Positions 27,492 to 35,602 of a stretch of 64,000 bases of DNA are shown here, piece after piece. Origin of the DNA: Nitrospira sp. (GTDB taxonomy: Bacteria; Nitrospirota; Nitrospiria; Nitrospirales; Nitrospiraceae); assembly GCA_020853775.1 (NCBI GenBank), contig JADYYH010000039.1, positions 1 to 64,000 of the forward strand, in the 5' to 3' direction. Position 1 is the stretch's first letter; each line of letters begins with the position of its first letter. The position numbers and the translations under genes are program-made. The notes beneath the pieces are model-generated. The model had not been told where the DNA came from and made no database searches. It was given only the letters and a program-made list of their open reading frames with translations.

Positions 27492-30400
27492 ATGGCAGAT
27501 CGTATCGCTCAGCGGGTCACACCTACGATCGAGCGGCGATCTCCCGTCTCGTCGACGGTTCAACGTCGTGCGGCCACAACTGCGCCGTCAGCGGCGCGCG
27601 CACTTCATGAGCGTCTCGGAAACCAGGCGACTCATGCTCTCGTCACTCGAGTCTTACCCGCAGTGCAAGCTGGAAGGAGTCCGGTTCAGCCGCAATTACC
27701 AGGTATTCCAGAGCGACAGGCGGGGCCTATTCCTGCGCAAGCTAAGACAGCGGGAGTGGTCTCCGCAAAGGGTGCTCCCTTAAGGCCAAGCGCCAAAGCC
27801 TCTTCGCCAACCTCAACACCCACCGCACCAGGTCCTTCGAAAACTCCGGGTGCTGAGCCACCCACAACCAAGCCAGCTGGTAAACCAGTAAAGGAGGCCC
27901 CCGGAAAACCTGCACTGGGCCGTCGTGACGCGCAAGTAGGAGGAGGCCCGTCTGGCAAAAAGGCAGATGCCAAAGCTGAAGGCCCTCCGAATCCTCGTGC
28001 TGCCGTCGCACCTGCGATTGCCGCAGTACAACAGCGGGCAGCTGGAGCCCGCACACATGCCCCGGCTGGAGTATCTGTTGCCTCGGCGCAAGCCGCCGCG
28101 ATCAATCCCCAAGCGGAACAAAAACGTTCAGCTGCTGCGCAAACCGTAGCCAATCTCAACGCTGCCGAAGCCGAAGGGATCAAGCGCGACGCGTTCAAAG
28201 CCAAACTCAAACAAGCTATCAAAGACGCGACCCCTGAACCTAAGACCGAGTCAGCAGCGGAAGGTGTTATAAAAACCGGTGCAACAAAGGCAAGTGGGAC
28301 ACTTCGTGGCCAATTGAAAAGCGAAGCCGATGCGGCGGCCGGTCCGATGCAATCGGCTGCGGCGTCGGAGGTCCCTGCCTCATCTCAACCTGCACCGCCT
28401 GTGACGGCGCTTCAGTCGGAAGCCGTCGGTCCGCCGCCAGCCCCGGTCTCTGCTTCGCCAGTTGTGCCGGCCCCTTTGCCGCCAGAACGGCTCGACTATT
28501 CTGCTGATCGTGGGCCGACCGAGCAGGTGATGGCCCAAAACAACCTCACCAAAGAACAAATGCAAGAGGCGAACGACCCGGCGTTTGGCCCGACCCTCAC
28601 AGCCCGCACCTCAGCGGAGACACACGAGGCAACTGCCGCCGCGACGTACCGACAAGGCGAAGGCAAAGTCCAAGACCAGGCACAGGCCACGGCGGCGCAA
28701 TCACTCTCCAAAGATTTGGCAGGCATCCATACCGTCCGTGGGCAACAGATTGGGAACGTCGTCTCCCAACAACTGGGCACCAAGGCGAAAGATGCGCAAG
28801 AACGCCAGCGGATCACCGACACGATCAACGGCATCAAGGACAAGACGCGTACCGATGTCGAGGCCATTCTCACATCGATGGAAACTGAAGCGGGCAACAT
28901 CTTCGAAACCGGATTGAAACGAGCTGAGCAAGCTTATCAAGACGCGTTCGCAGAAGCCAAGGGCGGCATTGGCACGTGGCTCACGACCTGGGGCGACGAC
29001 TGGGATAAGCATATTGAACAATCGCTTAAGACGGCACGCAACGAGTACCTGCACGAGGTCGATAAGGCTATCGATGAAGTTTCTACCTTTGTTGAGACGA
29101 AGCTGAAGGCCGCCAAGCAACGAGTCGCCGACGGCCGCAAGGAAGTCGACAACTTTGTCAAAGGTCTCGACGCCAGCGTCAAGCAGTTCGGCGAGGAAGC
29201 CTTGCAAGCCGTGTCAGCCGATTTCGACACGATGGGGAGCGAGATCGACCAACGCCGTGATGGTCTTATCAATAAACTCACTGAACAGTACAAGGCCTCG
29301 TATGAGCGCATGTCTGCCATGGAGGACAAACTCCGCGAGGAGAATAAGTCGCTCTGGCAGCGCGTCTACGACGCGACCGTCGGTCTTGTCAAAAAGATCA
29401 TCGAGTTCAAGAACATGCTGCTCGGCATCTTGGGCAAGGCCGCCGCCGTAATCGAAGACATCATTGCCCACCCCATTCGGTTCTTAGGCAATCTGGTGGC
29501 GGGCGTGATGCAAGGGCTGAAGAACTTCATGTCCAAGATCGGCACCTACCTCATGAAGGGGCTGATGGACTGGCTCTTCGGTGCCTTGGCCGGTGCCGGA
29601 TTGCAGCTCCCGGAGAAGTTCGATCTCCAGGGCATCATCAGCATTGTCTTGCAGATCTTGGGACTGACCTACGCCAATTTCCGCGCTCGCGCCGTCGCCA
29701 TTGTGGGAGAACCGGTGGTCGCCGCCTTAGAGAAGGCTGCTGAGGTCTTCAAGGTTGTGCTGACGGAAGGCATTCCAGGACTGTGGCGCTTCATCAAGGA
29801 TCAGTTAGCCAATCTCAAGTCTATGGTGCTGGATGCCATCTTCGACTACATCAAAGACAAGGTGATCATGGCGGGCATCACCTGGATCATCGGTCTGCTC
29901 AATCCCGCGTCTGCCTTCTTCAAGGCCTGCAAAGCGATCTATGACATCGTGATGTTCTTCGTGAATCGCGGCAGCCAAATCCTCGCGCTTGTGAATGCCG
30001 TGATCGATTCCATGGCGGCGATCGCGAAGGGATCGATCGGTGTGGCGGCCACCTTTGTCGAGAATGCCTTAGCCAAAGCAATTCCAGTAGCAATCGGTTT
30101 CCTGGCAAGCTTGCTTGGTCTTGGAGATCCATCCAAACCGGTACGCGGCTTTATCGAGAAGGCGCAAGCGCCAGTGAATAAGGCGATCGATTGGGTGATT
30201 AATTTGGCTGTGAAGGGAGTGAAGGGGCTGATCGGACTCGCAAAGGCTGGCGTGAAACGGTTGGTGAATTGGTGGAAGAAGAAGGTGCCTATTAACAGCG
30301 GCAATGAACGCCACACACTAATGTTTGATGGAACCGATAAGAGTGCAACGCTGGTGGTGCGTTCAGAACCTGATAAACCTTCGGACTTTCTCGACAAGGC

Positions 30401-31148
30401 AGGAGAGAAGAAGGGGGTTGCTGCCACCAAGAGAAAGTCGCCAGTAGCCATCGCTGTTGGGCACGAAACCAAAGTCGGAAATCTTCTTCAGGAACTCAAG
30501 AAGATTGATGAGACGTCAGCAGCAGCTGCTGCGGGAAAAAAGGCTGATAAAGCTGATGTCTTAGCTAAGCAGCTGGATCTCAGGCTAGAAGAGCTGGGCA
30601 CGCATCTCACGGGTACACTAGGTAAGTGGGGCGTAGATGATGCGCCTATCCAAGGCGTTAAATTGCCTCGTGAAAGTTTTACACGTGAACAAAAACGTGG
30701 CATCGCAGCGCAACATAAGGACAAGAGTGAACTACGTAAGGACTCTAAAGATGAACTGATAAACCTTCAAAAAGGATTAGCGCGTAGACATGTGGTGTCA
30801 TCTCATGACATTTCCAGTCATTATGTCGATGTGTTGAATAAAAAGAAGATTTCAGAGGGAAAACTGCTGCTAGAACAGCGCGGGTCAATCAGTGATGCGC
30901 GAACGCCTGTTACGGATGCAAGCCAAGAAGGAATTCAAACGGCAGCATCGGCCAGGTATTCCAGGTTCTTCGGTTACCTGCGTAATCTGTTTATTGGTGA
31001 CAGCCGAGAAAACAGTTCGATCCAGGAACATTTGGATGCAGGTCATCCCGATCTGGCAGGGAAGAAGCTCGAGGAACATGTGAGTCACGTTAAACGAGCC
31101 TGGGCACTCGATGAGAGCATAAAGATTTCTAGAATAGAAGATAAATAA
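27492..31148 (+). CDS. Large modular eCIS cargo/effector candidate with variable C-terminal domain
   Basis: 1218 aa from ATG 27492. Layout: an N-terminal segment (RALHERLGNQATHALVTRVL) resembling the LQ-x-x-x-GN-x-A signal of eCIS cargo; a Pro/Ala-rich linker to ~330; a long helical/coiled-coil region ~400-620; a hydrophobic region ~630-930 (MLLGILGKAAAVIEDIIAHP, NPASAFFKACKAIYDIVMFF, VAIGFLASLLGLG) of a type I recall in large DUF4157-associated proteins; an HTLMF...ATLVVRSEP module near 940; and a C-terminal ~170 residues with ARRHVVSSHDISSHYVDVLN. GC falls to 42.5% over 30661-30900 against 58% over 29461-29700 (hand counts). This is how exchangeable toxin tips look. Alternative: it is the tape-measure protein, since no other long helical protein occurs in the locus. 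Confidence 0.75.
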   Translation: MADRIAQRVTPTIERRSPVSSTVQRRAATTAPSAARALHERLGNQATHALVTRVLPAVQAGRSPVQPQLPGIPERQAGPIPAQAKTAGVVSAKGAPLRPSAKASSPTSTPTAPGPSKTPGAEPPTTKPAGKPVKEAPGKPALGRRDAQVGGGPSGKKADAKAEGPPNPRAAVAPAIAAVQQRAAGARTHAPAGVSVASAQAAAINPQAEQKRSAAAQTVANLNAAEAEGIKRDAFKAKLKQAIKDATPEPKTESAAEGVIKTGATKASGTLRGQLKSEADAAAGPMQSAAASEVPASSQPAPPVTALQSEAVGPPPAPVSASPVVPAPLPPERLDYSADRGPTEQVMAQNNLTKEQMQEANDPAFGPTLTARTSAETHEATAAATYRQGEGKVQDQAQATAAQSLSKDLAGIHTVRGQQIGNVVSQQLGTKAKDAQERQRITDTINGIKDKTRTDVEAILTSMETEAGNIFETGLKRAEQAYQDAFAEAKGGIGTWLTTWGDDWDKHIEQSLKTARNEYLHEVDKAIDEVSTFVETKLKAAKQRVADGRKEVDNFVKGLDASVKQFGEEALQAVSADFDTMGSEIDQRRDGLINKLTEQYKASYERMSAMEDKLREENKSLWQRVYDATVGLVKKIIEFKNMLLGILGKAAAVIEDIIAHPIRFLGNLVAGVMQGLKNFMSKIGTYLMKGLMDWLFGALAGAGLQLPEKFDLQGIISIVLQILGLTYANFRARAVAIVGEPVVAALEKAAEVFKVVLTEGIPGLWRFIKDQLANLKSMVLDAIFDYIKDKVIMAGITWIIGLLNPASAFFKACKAIYDIVMFFVNRGSQILALVNAVIDSMAAIAKGSIGVAATFVENALAKAIPVAIGFLASLLGLGDPSKPVRGFIEKAQAPVNKAIDWVINLAVKGVKGLIGLAKAGVKRLVNWWKKKVPINSGNERHTLMFDGTDKSATLVVRSEPDKPSDFLDKAGEKKGVAATKRKSPVAIAVGHETKVGNLLQELKKIDETSAAAAAGKKADKADVLAKQLDLRLEELGTHLTGTLGKWGVDDAPIQGVKLPRESFTREQKRGIAAQHKDKSELRKDSKDELINLQKGLARRHVVSSHDISSHYVDVLNKKKISEGKLLLEQRGSISDARTPVTDASQEGIQTAASARYSRFFGYLRNLFIGDSRENSSIQEHLDAGHPDLAGKKLEEHVSHVKRAWALDESIKISRIEDK

Positions 31149-31240
31149 GGTACCGATTTGCGAAAGAATATGGGGTCTGAAGGTCTGGCATGCATATTGA
31201 TTTATCGCGTCACGGCAAGAAGTGAAGGAGACAGCATCTC

Positions 31241-31417
31241 ATGAACAGAACGAACCCACGCTGCTTGCCTTACATCGGGTTCGGCATAGGTATGCTTGTT
31301 ATCCTCAGCACAGGATTAGCCCTGGGTGGCGAGTCGTCACGAGGGCGCTGCCAACTGGTTCCTGAGACCTGGAGCCGTCGCTGGATCAGGAGAATATGGA
31401 AGAGAGTCTCGCGATGA
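31241..31417 (+). CDS. 58-aa small membrane or secreted peptide downstream of the cargo gene
   Basis: ATG 31241 follows GAAGGAGA at good spacing. The product has one hydrophobic segment (YIGFGIGMLVILSTGLALGG) after a short basic N-terminus and then an Arg/Trp-rich tail. It could be a signal-peptide-bearing peptide or a single-span membrane protein. Being just after the putative effector, it could be an immunity or release factor, but the sequence gives no direct sign of either. Confidence 0.45.
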   Translation: MNRTNPRCLPYIGFGIGMLVILSTGLALGGESSRGRCQLVPETWSRRWIRRIWKRVSR

Positions 31418-31489
31418 AAACGCGAGAGGAAAATTAACAAACCCTGGGTTGCTCAACAAGGGCCTCTTCACTGAGCTGTGAGGGACACC

Positions 31490-31789
31490 ATGATGAACGC
31501 GATCACTAACATCTTCGGAATTGTCTTTGGGCTGGCCTTGCTCGCGGTTTTAACGGCATGGGGATACTTGGCCTTCAACCAGGGGCTGGATCGGTTCGGC
31601 ACGCTCGAGCCGCAGGTTGCCACGATCACAACGATTGCCTCGATGGTTGCCGTGTTCTGTGCCACCATTGTTGCGAGCGGGTTCAAGTGGATGGGGCGCA
31701 AGAAAGAGGAGGTTGCGGTCCGAGCCGAACGGCCCACTGCGATGGAATGGCTGGTTACCTTTGTTTCGATGGGTTGCAAATGCTCATAG
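31490..31789 (+). CDS. 99-aa two-helix membrane protein
   Basis: ATG 31490 (alternative ATG 31493) with GAGGGACACC upstream. Two predicted transmembrane segments, IFGIVFGLALLAVLTAWGYL and ATITTIASMVAVFCATIVAS, are followed by a basic cytoplasmic tail (WMGRKKEEVAVRAERP). Size and topology would fit a holin-like protein, which a lysis-released particle would need, but small two-span proteins of many kinds look like this. I do not recognise a specific family. Confidence 0.55.
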   Translation: MMNAITNIFGIVFGLALLAVLTAWGYLAFNQGLDRFGTLEPQVATITTIASMVAVFCATIVASGFKWMGRKKEEVAVRAERPTAMEWLVTFVSMGCKCS

Positions 31790-31955
31790 GCAGGGAACAC
31801 GCTTAGGCAGGAACTGTGGGAAGAGACGAACCGGCAAGGTGTTCAGCGTGTAAGCAGGGCACCCGTTGCTCACACGGCTCGTTCGGATGCCTGTTATCAT
31901 TCAACTCCTCTTTTTATATACGGACCTTTGAAGTCAGGGGAAAGGCAGTTTCACG

Positions 31956-32324
31956 TCATGTGAGTGCTAGCCATGCGATAGCAAACACAAGAGGTATCGC
32001 GAAGTCTGGAACTAGACCGAGGTAGGTAATATGAGTTCTTACCCCGAAAGGTTCTGTTGTGTTGCCAGTGGCCACTTTGAAATCTTGCCACGTACGGAGC
32101 TTAGCCAGAAAGGATGCCGTGACTCCAAACAAGACGACTAAAGCTACTAATGTGGCTACGAATGGCAGAAAGTCCTTGAGTCTCTGCGTGGCAGGCGTTG
32201 AGTGGTCGATGACGAATCCATACGCCGCGAACAGAAAGGCCTGCGATGTGAGCAACCATCCGATCTGGCGTCCGATCAGTTCGTGCTCGAACTCCAGGCG
32301 ACGCGTATACTCGGTCCTATCCAT
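31956..32324 (-). CDS. 122-aa integral membrane protein of unknown function
   Basis: I chose ATG 32324, preceded by GGAGACAGCTC; a longer frame upstream is not coding-like. Residues 1-20 are charged (MDRTEYTRRLEFEHELIGRQ), then three hydrophobic stretches (WLLTSQAFLFAAYGFVI, FLPFVATLVALVVLFGVTAS, VPDFAIPLVFAIAWLAL). The pattern RQIGWLLTSQAFLFAAYGF recurs in small bacterial membrane proteins without assigned function. It faces the eCIS locus tail-to-tail. Confidence 0.7.
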   Translation of the reverse strand: MDRTEYTRRLEFEHELIGRQIGWLLTSQAFLFAAYGFVIDHSTPATQRLKDFLPFVATLVALVVLFGVTASFLAKLRTWQDFKVATGNTTEPFGVRTHITYLGLVPDFAIPLVFAIAWLALT

Positions 32325-32409
32325 GAGCTGTCTCCTTACAAGGAAAAATCCTGGCGAAGCTGAGCGGTACAACAGTTTCGTTGAGTAGGTTGTTCGAATT
32401 TCGTCGGAC

Positions 32410-32432
32410 ACATGGACCTCTATAGTCCATGT
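32410..32432. terminator. Short hairpin at the 3' end of the LuxR-type gene
   Basis: A perfect 8-bp stem (ACATGGAC / GTCCATGT) with a 7-nt loop sits at the stop codon of the regulator gene. There is no strong U-run on the minus strand after it, so intrinsic termination is only possible, not shown. Confidence 0.3.
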
Positions 32433-33091
32433 TATTTTGTCCCCAGCGATCCGGTGCGGGCTATCCAAGGCGCATCTTGCATCTGCCGCATGGCTTGGGC
32501 TCGCCGTTGCAATTTCAGCTTTTCGAGGACATGGTGGACGTGATGTTTGACGGTGGCCACGCTCAGACAAAGCTCGTTCCCGATCTCTTTGTTTGAGAGT
32601 CCGCGACCAAGCAACTGCAGTACTTCGCTTTCGCGTTTGGTCAATGCGGGATTCGTCGCCGATTGGCCCTCATTCGGTTCCTGGTAGAAGAGCGCGCGCA
32701 ACAGACAGCCGGCGATGTCAGGTGGGCAGGCGAGGCGTCCGTCGACGACTTCGGTCAATGACGTACAGAGCGAATCGATCGAGGCGTCGCGTGCCACATA
32801 ACCGGCGAAACCGGCCCGGCCGCAGGTGATGACCTCCTGTCTCCGTTCGTTGAGGCCCAGCGCGACCAACGGGATGCGAGGCCATTCAGCCGCGATGGCT
32901 CGCACGTCGAATAGATTGATGCCTTGGGTGACATCGACCAAGACCACGTCGGTTTCGTTCCTGGTCATTATCGTGCGGAGGTCTGCGAGCTCGCTGATCG
33001 TGGCAATCACACGCATGTGCGGTTGGCTGCCAAGGCAGGCGGCCAGTCCATCCCCGAACAGCCGTACTGGAGTCAATACGATAATGTTCAT
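32432..33091 (-). CDS. LuxR/NarL-family response regulator with atypical receiver domain
   Basis: A 219-aa protein with an N-terminal CheY-like receiver (phospho-acceptor position Asp53 in VVLVDVTQ) and a C-terminal LuxR-type helix-turn-helix (LTKRESEVLQLLGRGLSNKE, then IGNELCLSVATVKHHVHHVL). The acidic pair normally at the end of beta-1 is missing (LTPVR) and the conserved Lys of beta-5 is Arg101 (YVARDAS), so canonical phosphorylation is doubtful. No cognate histidine kinase is adjacent. It could regulate the neighbouring injection-system locus, but nothing in the sequence proves this. Confidence 0.9.
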   Translation of the reverse strand: MNIIVLTPVRLFGDGLAACLGSQPHMRVIATISELADLRTIMTRNETDVVLVDVTQGINLFDVRAIAAEWPRIPLVALGLNERRQEVITCGRAGFAGYVARDASIDSLCTSLTEVVDGRLACPPDIAGCLLRALFYQEPNEGQSATNPALTKRESEVLQLLGRGLSNKEIGNELCLSVATVKHHVHHVLEKLKLQRRAQAMRQMQDAPWIARTGSLGTK

Positions 33092-33158
33092 GTGGTGGCT
33101 TCGATTCAGGCATTCAGAACTAGGGATCTCCGCTTAGGTGACGCAGTAGGCAGTACGA

Positions 33159-33187
33159 CGTATACCTAACGGCCTGGCGGAGGGCAA
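33159..33187 (-). promoter_or_regulatory. Putative sigma70 promoter of the LuxR-type regulator
   Basis: Reading the minus strand, TTGCCC and TATACG are separated by 17 bp, 68 bp upstream of the regulator's ATG. Each box matches consensus at four of six positions. Confidence 0.4.
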
Positions 33188-33733
33188 GAAAAAAACGGTG
33201 GGTTCAAAAAGAAAAAATGCAAGTATTCGTGCGGTGTAGGGCAAGCAACTACAACCATGGGCTGAACCTATGCTGCAGCGATAAAGTGCCCCAAACGGGA
33301 GAGACGCTGTCGGAAAATGCACGTATTAGGAGGTGGAAGTCGCAACGTTCTTCGATGCTTCCTAAGCGCCAAGCTCTCCAGCGACCACACGGCACGTCTC
33401 AGTTCTTGGCGCCACATTTCCAATAGCTCTGTCTCTGCACGGTCGCCCTTATCTTTCATGATAATCCTGGCTCGGTGCGCCGGGCGAATCCCCTCGCTGA
33501 TGGGCTCGTTGCTGCGTTGTGCTACAGCTGATCAGTTGGTACTGTAGCGCCGCTCCACGGGTGTGATGGTGTGAAATCCCCTACGGAGCCGCAACCGCTT
33601 CAAATTCACCTCTGTCCTGCCGGCACCATTTAGGCATTGCCTTTGCTCACTTCAGAATGAGGGCCCTCCAGGGCCGACGCTGGAGATTCGGCACGGTGGC
33701 CATCACTGGTGCGCTTTCACCCAGAGGTGCAAC
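33188..33733. other. Non-coding gap between the regulator and FBPase genes
   Basis: About 550 bp with no convincing gene. A 63-aa minus-strand frame (33268-33459, MKDKGDRAETELLEMWRQEL...) has a plausible helical composition but no RBS or known relatives; I leave it unannotated. A GGCACC-N6-GCATT string near 33629 weakly resembles a sigma54 site. The FBPase promoter must lie here, but I could not pick it out. Confidence 0.5.
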
Positions 33734-34846
33734 ATGGCTGCGGATAGTACGAAGACAATTACGTTAAGTGTGATCAAGGCAGACATCGGCGGATTCGTCG
33801 GGCATTCAGCCATGCATCCGGCCTTGATGGATTGCGCGAATGAGAAGCTTGCGGCGGCGAAGAGCGGCGGGTTGCTCGTCGATTACCACGTGTCGGCCTG
33901 CGGGGATGACTTACAGCTGATCATGACGCATCGCCATGGTGTCGATCATGAACCGATCCACCGTCTCGCCTGGGATACGTTCGAAGCCGGCACTGCGGTC
34001 GCAAAAGACCTGCATCTCTATGGCGCGGGGCAGGACCTGCTGGCCGATGCGTTCAGTGGAAATGTGCGGGGGCAGGGGCCCGGTGTCGCCGAGATGGAAT
34101 TTGCGGAACGGAAGTCAGACCCGGTGCTGATCTTTATGGCAGATAAGACCTCGGCCGGAGCCTGGAATCTTCCGCTGTATAAGATGTTTGCCGATCCCTT
34201 CACGACGGCAGGGCTGGTGATCGCTCCGACGCTGCATCAGGGATTCCGATTCGAGGTACACGATATCTATCAGCACAAGAAGATCTCGTTTGATTGCCCG
34301 GAGGAACTGTACGACATGCTGATGTTCATCGGCTCACCGGGCAAATATACGGTTAAGTATGTGTACTCCCGGGCGGATGGGACCATTGCCGCGGCCACGT
34401 CAACCGAGCGGCTGTCGTTGATCGCGGGTAAGTATGTCGGAAAAGATGATCCGGTGATGATCGTGCGCGCCCAGCAGAATTTTCCGGCGGTAGGTGAAGT
34501 GTTGGATCCCTTCCGGTATCCCTGGATCATCGAGGGGTGGATGCGTGGTTCGCACTATGGCCCGCTGATGCCGGTCTCGGTGACGCAGGCGACGCCGACC
34601 CGCTTCGATGGTCCGCCGCGTGTGGCTTGCCTGGGATTCCAATTGGCCGATGGCCGGTTGATCGGGCCCAGGGATATGTTCGACGATCCTTCCTACGACG
34701 AAGCGCGCCGCGATGCGAATCGAATTGCCGATGTCCTGCGCATGCATGGTCCCTTCGAACCGCACCGTTTGCCGCTCGAGGATATGGAATATACGACCAT
34801 GCCGCAGATCATGAAGAAGTTGGAAGGGCGTTGGGCAAAGGTGTAG
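33734..34846 (+). CDS. fbp: Class V fructose-1,6-bisphosphate aldolase/phosphatase
   Basis: The 370-aa protein is a full-length member of the archaeal-type bifunctional FBP aldolase/phosphatase family: TLSVIKADIGGFVGH supplies N-terminal metal-binding Asp and His, CGDDLQLIMTHRHG another Asp pair, followed by LLADAFSGNVRGQGPG, FMADKTSAGAWNLPLYKMFA, KYVYSRADGTIAAAT and the C-terminal DPFRYPWIIEGWMRGSHYGP. It condenses triose phosphates and dephosphorylates the product, making gluconeogenesis one-way, as suits an autotroph that fixes carbon to acetyl-CoA or pyruvate. The family is common in deep-branching and autotrophic lineages. It is followed 4 bp later by a cupin gene. Confidence 0.95.
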   Translation: MAADSTKTITLSVIKADIGGFVGHSAMHPALMDCANEKLAAAKSGGLLVDYHVSACGDDLQLIMTHRHGVDHEPIHRLAWDTFEAGTAVAKDLHLYGAGQDLLADAFSGNVRGQGPGVAEMEFAERKSDPVLIFMADKTSAGAWNLPLYKMFADPFTTAGLVIAPTLHQGFRFEVHDIYQHKKISFDCPEELYDMLMFIGSPGKYTVKYVYSRADGTIAAATSTERLSLIAGKYVGKDDPVMIVRAQQNFPAVGEVLDPFRYPWIIEGWMRGSHYGPLMPVSVTQATPTRFDGPPRVACLGFQLADGRLIGPRDMFDDPSYDEARRDANRIADVLRMHGPFEPHRLPLEDMEYTTMPQIMKKLEGRWAKV

Positions 34847-34850
34847 CAGG

Positions 34851-35153
34851 ATGCGGAGCGATAAGGTCACGGTCGATCAGCGGGCAGTCGCCAGGGAATG
34901 GCGGGCGCGAGGCTTCAGTTGTGATCTTTGGGTTGATCCGCCGGGGCAAGTATGGGAGGATTACCGCCACGCGACCGATGAGGTGATCATGCTGGTTGCG
35001 GGCCGGTTGGAGCTGGAGTTTGCAGGGCGGTGTCTCACCCCCGCGCCCGGTGAAGAGATTCTCATTCCGGCCGGTGTGTCTCACACGGTTCGAAACATCG
35101 GTGGGACAGCTGCTCAATGGCTCTACGGGTACAAGCGGGTTCACACAGGCTGA
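34851..35153 (+). CDS. Cupin-domain protein
   Basis: A 100-aa single-domain cupin: VDPPGQVWEDYRHATDEVIM, GRLELEFAGRCLTPAPGEEI and IPAGVSHTVRNIGG match the two conserved cupin motifs, with a histidine in each retained for metal binding. Ligand and reaction cannot be told. It follows FBPase by 4 bp and is probably cotranscribed with it. Confidence 0.88.
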   Translation: MRSDKVTVDQRAVAREWRARGFSCDLWVDPPGQVWEDYRHATDEVIMLVAGRLELEFAGRCLTPAPGEEILIPAGVSHTVRNIGGTAAQWLYGYKRVHTG

Positions 35154-35183
35154 TGGACTGACTCAGCAGAGGGAGAGGAGCCG

Positions 35184-35594
35184 ATGCCGACAACGACGCA
35201 ATTTGTGGTGAGTGGACAGAGCAAGCCCGGTGTGCTGGCCTCCGTGGCGGCGGTGTTGGGAGCCGCAGGGGTCAACATCAAGGCCTTTTCCGCGCCGGAA
35301 GTCACAGGGCCGGGGAAACTGCGGTTGATCGTGGCCGATGTCGATGCCGCGCGGATTGCGCTCCGAAAATCCAAGATCAAGTTCCGCGAGGAAACCGCCC
35401 TGATTTTGAGCCTGGAGAATAAGCCGGGCGCCTTGAAACAAGTGGCTGATTCGCTCACTAGAGCCCGCATCAATGTGAAGTGCGGGTACTGCACCCCGTC
35501 GCGGGAAGGCAAGCGCGCGATTGTGGTGCTGACCGTTTCGAACACCACCAAAGCCCTCGGGGTGCTGCGCACCCATTCACTCGACGAATTCTAG
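35184..35594 (+). CDS. Double ACT-domain protein
   Basis: A 136-aa protein made of two ACT domains: QFVVSGQSKPGVLASVAAVL at the start and LILSLENKPGALKQVADSLT from about residue 71. There is no catalytic domain, so it is a stand-alone regulator that probably senses an amino acid. GGGAGAGGAG precedes the ATG. It is 8 bp upstream of the RlpA gene. Confidence 0.9.
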   Translation: MPTTTQFVVSGQSKPGVLASVAAVLGAAGVNIKAFSAPEVTGPGKLRLIVADVDAARIALRKSKIKFREETALILSLENKPGALKQVADSLTRARINVKCGYCTPSREGKRAIVVLTVSNTTKALGVLRTHSLDEF

Positions 35595-35602
35595 TCTGCC
35601 TC

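Noticed and set aside
3525-31148. Prophage or type VI secretion system
   Set aside because: No head, portal, terminase, integrase or lysis cassette is seen, and no TssJLM/TssBC-type proteins; the single-protein sheath, DUF4255 and AAA+ ATPase fit eCIS instead.
33268-33459. 63-aa minus-strand frame in the gap before FBPase
   Set aside because: Composition is plausible but there is no convincing RBS, no recognisable family and it lies in an otherwise non-coding stretch.
33625-33650. Possible sigma54 -24/-12 promoter before the FBPase gene
   Set aside because: GG and GC dinucleotides are correctly spaced but the flanking bases match the consensus poorly and no enhancer-binding regulator is nearby.
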